Shown: positions 12,601-24,600 of the stretch, piece after piece
Numbering within the stretch: position 1 is the stretch's first letter
How the letters are laid out: every line of letters begins with the position of its first letter
DNA from: Gari tellinella
Taxonomy: Eukaryota; Mollusca; Bivalvia; Cardiida; Psammobiidae
Assembly: GCA_922989275.2 (NCBI GenBank)
Contig: OV277861.1
Span: forward strand, 27,806,479 to 27,870,478
Reading direction: 5' to 3'
Length of the DNA: 64,000 bases
Notes under the pieces: generated by a model
Told to the model about the DNA's origin: nothing
Seen by the model: only the letters and a program-made list of their open reading frames with translations
Databases searched by the model: none
Made by a program: the position numbers and the translations under genes

Positions 12601-15600
12601 GTCTGTTGCATATGTAGGTCACAGGAGCTAAAAATAGATTTTTTCAATGGAAACTTAAAAAAAATCTTCTTGTCTAGAACCCTAGTACCCTGATCTTAGA
12701 TATTTGGAACATAGCATCATCTACAGGTCCTCTATCAAGATTGTTCAAATTATGCCCCTCGGGTAAAAAATGACCCGGTCCTGGACTTAAATCATTATCT
12801 CCATTTTGATGTACAGCTATTCTCAGGTGAGCGACATATGCCCCATGGGGCTCTTGTTATCCATTCTATCTCAAACTTGCTCAGTTTGTATGTGACCATA
12901 AGAGATCAGAAGAGTTTGATTATGGTTGAAATTGGACGAATTGGTGGAGAGTTATCTACCTTTGAATTGCTGAAAATGCCATATTTAACTGTTTACACTC
13001 TAGCGGTCACACATTTTATCGAGTCTTTTCCAAACTTGCTCAGATTGTATATTACCATAAGAGATTAAATAAGTGTGATTATGGTTGAAATCGGACCAAT
13101 AGGTCAAGTGTAATCTGCCCTTGAATTGCTGAAAATGCCATATCTAACAGCGTTTACAACTACAGTTTTCGATGGATTTTGATTATACTTGCACACAAAG
13201 TATATGGCTATAAGTTCTTGAAGGAGTGCAATTATTGTTGAAATCTAAACATTGTGGCAATAGTTACCTGCCCTTGATATACTTTGAAATGCTAGAAAAG
13301 GCTTCATTTCAGTATTGTTTAGGCTCTAGTTATCTGCCTTTGATGTACTCTACCATACTAGAATTATGAGCTTGTATTCCAAAATTATTTACGTGCTATA
13401 CTACAAGTTTGAATGGATTTAGATTAAAATATGTGCAACAGAAAGGTAAAGCTATCAGGCTTCAATACAACAGGTGAGCGATATCAGGGCCTACAGGCCC
13501 TCTTGTTAATTTAGTCATATCTTCAACACTGTGTGATACAGACATCATAATTAGCTTGTGTGCTCAACAAGCTTTTCAGCCCACTACAAGTGCCCCACAA
13601 GGGCCAATGTCATTTAGAGGTCAAATAGGCAATTTTTCAATTTGGCCATAACTTCAATACCAATGTGATAGAGACATCATAATTAGCATGTGTGCTCATC
13701 TCAAGAAGCTATTCAGCTCAGTAGAAGTGCCTGGCAAAGGTGAAGGTCATTTAGGTCATTTTTTTTTTTTTACCTCCACATGAATACATTTCAGGGGCAT
13801 TTGTCGCTTACTGTTACACCGTTCTTGATTCATTGATAGCTTAAAAATGGGGAAAGAGTAATGTGTTTTTCTGTATTCCAGAAATTTGTGTCAATTATTG
13901 TGTAATGTATTGCAGAGATTGATTGGTCCAAAGTTCCTGAGCTGCCAGACTTTGTACCATACATCCTTATAGGAGGTGGTACCGCCTCACTGGAAGCCTT
14001 TAAAGCCATCAAGACAAATGATCCAAAAGCCAAGGTACAGTACATGTACTCTCAGGGCTCCAGATAAGAGGGAGTAAACTACAAATCCAACAGTTTCTCA
14101 CCCATGTCATCACCAAATCCTATGGTGTTACTTCTCTTTAGAATCGTCTCAAAGAGACGATTCTAATGAGTATGACACCATAGGGTTTAATGCAGAAATA
14201 AAGATTTTAGGTTTTGAAATACCCCCTTTATCTGGGGCCCTCTCAATTTAATTTAACTGCTTTCCATTTTGGCTATAACTCTTGTTCAACTATTGCTTGC
14301 TGGCAGATGACACATGTATTCCAAGGAATACTCTTTTAGTTATATGATATTATATTTTAAACAATAAAACACCAAATGTATGATAACAACTACTAAAAAG
14401 ACTATTTGATTATATGAAAGACAGGCGACCCCTTAAAGGGAAGTGAATGTAATTAAAACAGAAAGGTCCTATATGAGTATTCTGTTTTACTGTCACCTTG
14501 CTTTACCCATTACCCCATAAATACGCCTTTACATGATACTTGTCACAAATTTGCCCACACTCGTTGATTACATTTTGTTTAGTATTTTATTATATAATAT
14601 CATATTACCAGGTGTTATTATATTACCATGTGTTGATATTATATTACTAGGTGTTAATATTATATTTAATACCTGGTATATAATATTGTATTACCAGGTG
14701 TTGATATTATATTACCAGGTGTTGATATAGCAGTACCAGGTGTTGATATATTATTATTATTACTAGGTGTTGATATAACAGTACCAGGTGTTGATATCAC
14801 ATTACCAGGTGTTGATATATTATATTACTAGGTGTTGATATAACAGTACCAGGTGTTGATATCACATTACCAGGTGTTGATATATTATATTACTGGGTGT
14901 TGATATAACAGTACCAGGTGTTGATATCACATTACCAGGTGTTGATATCACATTACCAGGTGTTGATATATTATATTACTAGGTGTTGATATATAACAGT
15001 ACCAGGTGTTGATATCACATTACCAGGTGTTGATATATTATATTACTAGGTGTTGATATCACATTACCCGGTGTTGATATCACATTACCAGGTGTTGATA
15101 TATTATATTTACTAGGTGTTGATATCGCATTTTACCATGTGTTGATATCACATTACCAGGTGTTGATATCACTTTACCAGGTGTTGATATATCACATTAC
15201 CAGGTGTTGATATTATATTTGATACCAATTGTATAATATTGTATTACCAGGTTTTGATGTTGTATTACCAGGTGTTGATATAGAGGATGATCAATCTAGG
15301 ATATCTATCCAAAGGAATTGATTATTCTATTTATTTTCACAGAAACATACACAAAATTAATTGTTTACACACGAACACAATAATTATTGTGACGTGATTC
15401 CACAAAAATGATGTCGTCACTGGTGATGATATCAACTGTGATGGTATGAAATTTATCTAACTAAGAAATCTCTATAAATCATCGATAGGTTTATAATTAA
15501 TTATATTACCAGGTGTATAACATTGTATTACCAGGTGTTGATGATCACAGATGAGCCACATTCTCCGTACTATCGACCAATACTGTCAAAGGAGTTCTTC

Positions 15601-18600
15601 TTCGATGAGAACAAAGAACTGTACAAGAAATTTTCATACTCAAACAGCAGAGGGAAGCAGACCTCGTACGTATATTTTTTTTCATGCATGGTCTCTTATC
15701 TTTAACCCATTACCTCATATCCGCTTTATAGATTTGAAGACAGGTGACTGCTGTACTGCTTACAGCAGGTTGAAAGTAAAGCAGAATGTGCCTTAACTCT
15801 TTGAACCCTAGTCCCGCCTATAGGCATCCTTTTCAAACATTGTACATGTGAAAAGTACATGTGTCCTATGCAAACAGTGAAGACCCAGATCAAAGGGCTC
15901 CTTTCAGAGCCCTCTGATCTGGATCTTCACTGTTTGTCACAATGCCAAACATTGACAAAAACAACCCTTAAAAGTCAGAAATGGACTAGACTAAAATCAA
16001 AACTGGAATGGTTCATTTAAAGTTTCAGGGAGGAAAGAGTTAAGATGCATTCTGCTTTACTACTTTAAGCTACCATCCTTTGCAAACAGTTTTGGCCCAG
16101 ATCAGAGGGCTCATTAACCCATTACCTCATAAATGCACTTTTTTACACCTCTAGCTTTTCTTCCACTGAATAAAATACTGCCAATTTATACAGTCATAAA
16201 CATATACCAAAGAAAGATTTTCTCTATCCTAGCAGGTGGTATCTTAAAGCATCTTCAACCTGCTTTAAGTGGCCACTAGTATTCAATTCTAGAAACAGGC
16301 TATGGGGTAATTGGTTGAGGAACCCTTTGATAAGGGTCTGCAATGTTCGTCACACTTTAAGTACTTTAAGGACAAGCACCTTTAGAGTTAATGTATACAA
16401 ATTATTTACCAGAAAATAAACAAGTCCACTTGAAAGTTGAGTATAAGCTTTCAACGGCAAATTTTGAGAAGATAATTTTCTCACATAACTACCCATGTTT
16501 TCTATAGCAAACAACAATGACGAATATCCTTATCTCCAACATATGTAAGATCACTTTGATGACGTCACTATAACGTCACTATTTAAAACGGTGTTTTGAC
16601 GTCACAGGGGTTAAAAAAAATGCATATTGCTTTAAAAATAGCTTAAACCGTTGGTAATGTGAGTAAAAGAAACTGTCACACGTCAATGTTTAAGACAAGT
16701 TGATCTCAAACTCATCTAGAATAGAAAAGTAATAAAGCTCGCCAGGGCTCGCTTAATAACATTTCAATTCTAGACTCATTTGAGATCAGCTTGTCTCAAA
16801 CATGGACTCATGACAGATCCTATATATCCCATTAATTTTTCTGCAGGATGTACCAGATGGAAGGAGTGTATATGGAGCCAAAGAAGTTGCCATATAGAGA
16901 AAACGGAGGCATTGGCTTACTAAGTAGCAAAAAAGTAGGTAACAAAACTTAAAGGTACAGTTAAATGACATTCAGTCGAACTTAGATATTTCAAACTCGC
17001 TTATTTCGAACTATCCGATTTGTTGACACGTGAATTGCATTATTTCATGCTCAGTTAAGTCAAACATACCTGTATTTCAAAGTTGAAACCTGGCTAGCCA
17101 CGTTTTAACTTTGAAATACGGGTATGTTCGATTTAACCAAGTTTGAGATATCGCCCACACAAATGCTGGCTTTATTTGATGATCATGAACATGGGTTTGC
17201 TTATAAACCTTTTGACCACAAATGTTTTTACCCCATCACCATCATATCATCTTCTACTTTGACATTCTTGGTGTTTTTAAAGTTAGACTTAAACCAATAC
17301 TCCATAGATATCCATTTTTACCCCTGGAATATATTCCTCCGCTGAAGAAAATAGTTAACATCAGGGCTGCCATTTCTCCGGATATTTCCTAAGTATTCGG
17401 ATTTTTATCCTAGCAGATGGTAGCTTAAAAAAGGCTGAAAGTAAGGCGCATTCTGCTTTACTTTCAATCTGCTTTAAGCAGTCATGTGTCTTCAAAACAA
17501 GAAACAGACTATGGGGTTAGTAAAATTGCATCTGAAAAATTTAAAATTTGAAATCTTAGTATTTTTATGATCAACTTATGGCAGCCCGTAACATTTATAC
17601 AGTCATGAATATGTATCATATGTATCTATATTCTAGCAGTACAGACATAGCTCACAGCCTGAAGGCTGAAAGTAAATTTGAATTTGATATAAAGTGCAGA
17701 CACAGGGATCAAATTTAACATTTTTTGCCTCTTTGCAAAAAAATGCAAGTGCCAAAAATTGTTACTCGCTAAACACACAGTAGTACTGGCAAATTTGAAA
17801 AAAATCATAATTCTTGACTTTTCTTAGCAAAAAATAAATTTCAGATACTTTATATTAACCCATAATGGCATTAGTCCTTACCCATATTTAACACATTTGA
17901 TTTATTAGTTTTCTCCATTCAAGAAAATAATTTCACTTAAAAGTTTATATTATCTTTAAAGTGGAATTGTTTTTAGCTCACCTGAGCCAAAGGCTCAAGG
18001 TGAGCTATTGGGATGGTCTGGCGTCGTCCATCGTGTGTCGTCGTTAACAATTGCTTCAAATGACATCTCCTCCTTTACCTCTTGACAGAATTCAACCAAA
18101 CTTTACAGAAAAGTGTCTTGGGTCAAGCTCTTTCAAACAGGTCCTCTATCAAGTTTGTTCAAATTATGCCCCTGGGGTCAAAATTGGCCCCGCCCCAGGG
18201 GTCACAGTTTTACATAGAGTTATATAGTGAAATTTTTAAACGTCTTCTTCTCTGAAACTAATGTGGCCAGAGCTTTAATATTTGGCATGGTGACACTTCT
18301 GGATGTCATTTACCAGATTTGTTCAAATGGTTCTGGTCAGTTGCATAACTAGGTCACAGGAGCTAAAAATAGATTTTTTTCAATGAAAACTTAAAAAATC
18401 TTCTTGTCTGAAACTACAAGGGCCAGAGCTTAGATATTTGACACATAGCATCGCCTACAGGTCCTCTATCAAGTTTGTTCAAATCATGCCCCAGGGGTCA
18501 AAATTGGCCCCGCCCCCGGGGTCACAGTTTTACAAAGAGTTATATAGTGAAATTTTCAAACGTCTTCTTCTGAAACTAATATGGCCAGAGCTTTGATATT

Positions 18601-21600
18601 TGGCATGGTGACACTTCTAGATGTCCTATACCAAAATTGTTCAAATAGTTCTGGTCAGTTGCTTAACTAGGTCACAAGAGCTAAAAATAGATATTTTTCA
18701 ATGAAAACTTAAAAAATCTTCCTGTCTGAAACTACAAGGGCCAGAGCTTAGATATTTGGCACATAGCATCGCCTACAGGTCCTTTACCAAATTTGTTCAA
18801 ATTATGCCCCTGGGGTCAAAATTGGCCCTGCCCCGGGGGTCACAGTTTTACAAAGAGTTATATAGAGAAAACTTCAAATGTCTTCTTCTCTGACACTAAT
18901 ATGGCCAGAGCTTTTAAATTCGGTATGGTGACACTTTTAAATATACTTTACATATTTTGTTCAAATTTTTCCGGTCTGTTGCATATCTAGGTCAGTCCTG
19001 GACATAAATCATTTTCTCAATTGTTTCAGCTATTCTCAGGTGAGCGAAATATGCACCATGGGGCTCTTGTATTAATAGTGTAGATCTAGTCGGCTTCGTA
19101 ATCAATTTCGACACCTCGATTTTCTGATCAGCTGACAAGTGGAGCTTATATCATTGCTATTGAATAGACAAAATATGATTACATAATTTTATTGCCTTCG
19201 TATGCCTACATTTTGCTTGCTCTAACTGCCTATACATAAGTCTCTGCCCTAATAATGCTTTGATTATCTTGAATCCCTGCTGGTTAATGATCTCGCTTTC
19301 CTGTTCAACCAAGCTTGACAGCCATTTTGGTTTGGAGAAATCACCCATAAATCACGTGGGAAAAACATGTGACTTTCTCTTGAAACTGTGTCGGAAGTTC
19401 CGTTCTTAATTGGTTGATAAATATAGACAACGAAGACAAAGGACTTGTTTTCCTGCCATTTACGAGAGAAAGGGAACAATACCGATTGACCAAAACACTC
19501 GCTAATTTTAGAACGAAGTTCCGAGAATATTTAAAAAGAAATTATAAACATATTCTTCAGGAATTGTTAAAACAATGTAATTGTTTAATTTCTTATTCAT
19601 TTCTGTGAGAATTATGTAAAAAGTATCTGATAATTTGGCTTTGAAATAGCGGATCTGTCGATAGTTTCATATATCGGCGTAGAGCAACAAAAACGGTGCG
19701 CGTGACTTATGAGTAGTGTGTTTGAAAACTATTTTTAGCGTTACTTTCACTATCTAACTAAACTTTTTCTATGCGGAAATTATACTCAATATGTCAATCA
19801 ACCCCTGGTGTGTGTTACGAAATCACAGAGTAGAAACAAATAGAAATGGTTTCTTTAATTAATGCAGACTTAAAAGTTTGATTGCGCGTTAATGCGCTTC
19901 CATCAAAATACGTGACATGCATGACGTGCGGGATTCGCTTCTATCAAGTCAAGGTGAGTGCGCGATAATGCGCCTGTGATGAGGAATGGGTCTTTGCGGT
20001 AATGCTCTTCTATGGAGGAAAGGGTAAATACAGTTTTCTGTCTTCAATCAAAACTTTTTGTAATCGAGTTCCCAGACAACCACGCTATTTTTTCAATCGG
20101 AATACCTCGCCGATTTCCGCTATATAGTCTATAACGGAACATGGAGAAGTTGCCACTATTGGAATCAAGCTTTTTGAGGAGTCTGACTGATATAAACACT
20201 GAACATGACGTGAATAGATTCTTTTTATGCCCCCGGCATCGATAGATGTGGAGGCATATAGTAATCGTCCTGTCCGTCCGTGTGTGTGTGTGTCCGTCCG
20301 TAACAAGGTTAAGTAGATTTTACCGTTTCGTCTAGCATCAACACCACCTACCCAAATGCTTGGATACTTGTACAGTTGTTGCCTTGGACCATTCCCTATC
20401 CACTAAAATACCACCAAACTTTGATCTTGACCTAATTTGGACTTTGGATATTTTAAATAGGCTAATTCTTGGTTAACTAGATTTTACCGTTTCGTCTAGC
20501 ATAAACACAACTGACTACAATTGCTTTGATACTTATACAATTGTTGCCTTTGACCATTCCCTATCCACCAATATCACTAACCTGTGATTTTGACCTTGAC
20601 CTAATTTGAACTTAGAATATTTTAAATGGGCTCTTTCTGGGTTAACTAGATTTTACCGTTTCGTCTAGCATCAACACTGTTTACTACAATGCTTTGATAC
20701 TTATACAGTTATTGCCTTGGACCATAACCAACTCACCAATAATACCCAAGCTCAGCTTGACCTTGACCTAATTTCGACTTAGAAAAGATTCAGAATATAT
20801 TGTCAAGGATGCCACCGGGGGCATAAGCGTTTATTGAACGCGCAGTCTTGTCTTTTTTTACGCACACGTCTTCTAAATATTATGAAAATCTGTGTTTTGA
20901 ATATGGACTCGCAAATTTTTTCAAGTTATTAATACTAGCACTCGCAATCAGAAAAAACAACTCGCATTTAGCGAGTTGGCAAGCGTTAAATTTGATCCCT
21001 GAGACAACAATATGGCAGTGAATTGATTCAGCATTGAAAACAAGCCACTAGGGCAAATATTAAAGGAAAGACAGGTGTCAGAGTCAATGAAAACTGAGTG
21101 AGGTTTATCAGAAAATTAAAGAATCCATTTGAAATTTCAATATTTAAGGGTTAAAAACTCATTTACCCCTGAACATTTTAATGGACAACTCCAATTTCCA
21201 ATTAACCCTTAGCCCGCCAAATAAATTGTTGTCTGCTATATTTCTCGTCTGCTTTAAGTTTCAAAGTTGCTCAAAATTGCTGAAAATGTTGTCTGAGTGT
21301 CAAACAGCTTGGATCCGGAGAGACGCCGAGTTACTCGGCGTCTCATCCGGATCCAAGCTGTTTGCATATGGAGCTATAGTCGTGAGTGGCAGGCTAAGGG
21401 TTAAGTTTGTTTTGTTTTTTAATGTGTACATTTTTGTTATGCATATTCATTTTGACAAGTCCTACCCAGACTTACCAAAATATTTTACCCCTTAACCTTT
21501 GACCTAGTTTAACTGTATTTTTTAACTGTTTCTTCAAAAATAGGTGAGCCTTGACAAACACATGTCGTGCTCTTGTTAACTATTTAAGAGTTAATTTCAA

Positions 21601-24600
21601 CAACATTATTATTGTGAAATAGCAAACAGTGCATACCCTGATATTATTGTGAAATAGCACACAGTGCATACCCTGATTTTATTGTGAAATAGCACACAGT
21701 GCATACCCTGATTTTATTGTGAAATAGCACACAGTGCATACCCTGATATTATTGTGAAAAAGCACACAGTGCATACCCTGATATTATTGTGAAATAGCAC
21801 ACAGTGCATACCCTGATATTATTGTGAAAAAGCACACAGTGCATACCCTGATATTATTGTGAAATAGCACACAGTGCATACCCTGATATTATTGTGAAAT
21901 AGCAAACAGTGCATACCCTGATATTATTGTGAAAAAGCACACAGTGCATACCCTGATTTCATTGTGAAATAGCACACAGTCCATACCCTGATATTATTAT
22001 GAAATAGCACACAGTGCATACCCTGATATTATTGTTAAATAGCACACAGTGCATACCCTGATCTTATGCCCTGATATTATTGTGAAATAGCACACAGTGC
22101 ATACCCTGATTTTTCTTGTGAAATAGCACACAGTGCATACCCTGATATTATTGTGAAATAGCACACAGTGCATACCCTGATTTTATTGTGAAATAGCACA
22201 CAGTGCATACCCTGATTTTATTGTGAAATAGCACACAGTGCATACCCTGATTTTATTGTGAAATAGCACACAGTGCATACCCTGATTTTATTGTGAAATA
22301 GCACACAGTGCATACCCTGATTTTATTGTGAAATAGCACACAGTGCATACCCTGATTTTATTGTGAAATAGCACACAGTGCATACCCTGATATTATTGTG
22401 AAATAGCACACAGTGCATACCCTGATTTTTATTGTGAAATAGCACACAGTGCATACCCTGATTTCATTGTGAAATAGCACACAGTGCATACCCTGATATT
22501 ATTGTGAAATAGCACACAGTGCATACCCTGATTTTATTGTGAAATAGCACACAGTGCATACCCTGATTTTATTGTGAAATAGCAAACAGTGCATACCCTG
22601 ATATTATTGTGAAATAGCAAACAGTGCATACCCTGATCAGAGGGCTCCTTTAGGAGCCTCTGATCAGAGTGAACACTGTTTGCATGGGACAAGTGTACCT
22701 TTAATATTGGTAAACAACACTAACTATTCATTTATTGCACTAACTAAATAGTTAATGTTGTATTGAGAGGAAACATATTCTAAATATGGATTTACCAAAG
22801 CAATGAACACTTTTAAGAGTACATGTATATTTGCCCCTAGGTTAACTCATTGAGCCCTAGTGACGCATATATGCATCCTTTACCAAATGTGTACCTGTGA
22901 AGAGTACACTTGTGCTATGCAAACAGTGAAGTCCCTGATCACTCTGATCAGGAACTTGACTGTTTGTCATTTTGCAATTTATTACAAAAAAACAACCCTA
23001 AATAGTCTAAAATGGACATACCTTTATTACAAACTGGAATTGTTCATTGGATGTTTCATGGGATAATGATTTAAATGTACTAACAAGATCTTCAATACTT
23101 GTATTATAATGATAGATCAATTATGCATCATTTTACCATTTATTATAGAGCTGTATATCAAAGATTGCTTCCAGCTATGATTGGGTGTCTGAACTTTACT
23201 GGTAGATTATTTTTCAATTTGATATCTGATATTTATTAGTATGTCTCTGTCAATCAATTTAGATTTACCAGCAAGTTCTGATGGGGAAGCTATTTTGATC
23301 TTCTTTCAGATCTTTCAATAATAATTTGTTTTGAATAAGTTATATCACAATGTCAAGTCACTCCTGCCCTATTTTAACATCAAGTTATGTTGGCCATATT
23401 GTAGAGCCAAACTGCTTAAACCCTTAATCCTTTCCCCCCTGAAACTTCAATTAGATAATTCCAGTTTCCAATTTAGTGATCCATTTTAAAATATTTAGGG
23501 TTGGATTTAATGATATTTTGCAAAATAAAGTTTGCATTTAAAATCCTCTCCTTTTCTTGAGCTCTGCAACTTGGACTCTGTATACAGTAAAACATCTATG
23601 ACCACTGAATTATGTTAATTATTGAGTGTTTAAGGACAGGTGACTGGTAAAAGTAAGGTGACAGTTAAACAGAAGCTTTCTGTTTTACTGTCACCTTGCT
23701 TTATGCTGTCACCTGTCTTTTATACAACCTTATAGCCTTTTTAGCTCACCTGGCAAGGTGAGCTATTGTGATCGCCCTGTGTCCGTCGTCGTCCGTCGTC
23801 AAACTTTTTGTTCAAAGATCTTCTTCTTGGAAACCACTGGGCCAATTTCAACAAAACTTCATAGGATTGTTCCTTGTAGGGTACTCTCTCAGATTTCTTC
23901 AAATATAGGTCATCCAATTAAAATTGTGGTTGCCATGGCAACCAATTGAAAAAACTTTAAAAATCTTCTTGTCAGAAACTACAGGTCCGAATTGAAAATA
24001 ATTTTACCCAAATGGGCCTGTGGTGACCCTCTATCAGATTTCATCATCATCATCGGTATTTATATTAACGTGCAGGAGTGGGAGTGTCATCCACATCGGT
24101 GGCACCCCTTCCAGGCAGCTGGCTAACTGCACGCATAGCGGATCTCACATTGGATCTCCATAAATCCCTTTCACCAGGGTGGACTTTAGAGAGTTTCCAC
24201 TCCATAATGCAAAACATTGCCAAAGATTTCTTAAAATAATTTTGATATCTAAAAAATGGCCGCCAGTGGGTGGGGCAAGTTTTCCTTATGTTGCTGTATA
24301 GTTAAAACTTTAAAAGTCTTCTTCTCTGAAACTACTGGTCTAAATTAAAAATAATTTTACACAAATGGTCAATTGATGATCCTCTACCAGATTTCTTAAA
24401 ATCATTTTTTTATCTTAAAAAACATGGCCGCCAGTGAGTGGGGCAAGTTTTCCTTATATTTCTGTATAGAAAAACTTTCAAAAAAAATTTCTCTGAAACT
24501 ATTGGTCTGATTTAAGAATGATTTTACACAAATAATGATTCATGGGTGACCCTTTGCCAGTTTTCTTCAAATGATCTTCCTAGCTCAAACAACATGGCCA

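Larger units (their letters stand above)
9932..13810 (+). mobile_element. Family 3 element carrying two nested family 1 elements
   Basis: The left end is TTATGCCCCCACATGATTTA then GTCGCGGGCATA with a TTTGTTTGTTTGTCTGTCTG run; the right end is ACCTCCACATGAATACATTT then CAGGGGCATTTGTCGC. The interior (AACTTTAACCTTGTC, ATAACTTCAGAACTAGATGT) stops at 10148 and resumes at 13508. Fragments of the same family are at about 11653-11770 and 39850-40000. Confidence 0.55.
17703..21001. mobile_element. 3.3-kb DNA transposon remnant with nested elements
   Basis: Terminal inverted repeats of 17 bp, CAGGGATCAAATTTAAC, are at 17703 and (inverted) 21001, and both are followed inward by CTCGC-containing sequence. 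A 5-bp duplication AGACA flanks it (17698-17702 and 21002-21006). Inside lie a family 1 copy (17970-19070) and a family 2 copy (20222-20837). The remainder (19071-20221) has only short frames, such as 64 codons at 19414-19608, with no recognisable transposase. Confidence 0.75.

Noticed and set aside
20281..20300. (GT)n microsatellite as a notable locus
   Set aside because: Only a short run that forms part of the family 2 left end; not unusual.
21599..22637. CRISPR-like array
   Set aside because: The units are contiguous repeats without unique spacers and the locus is an animal intron.
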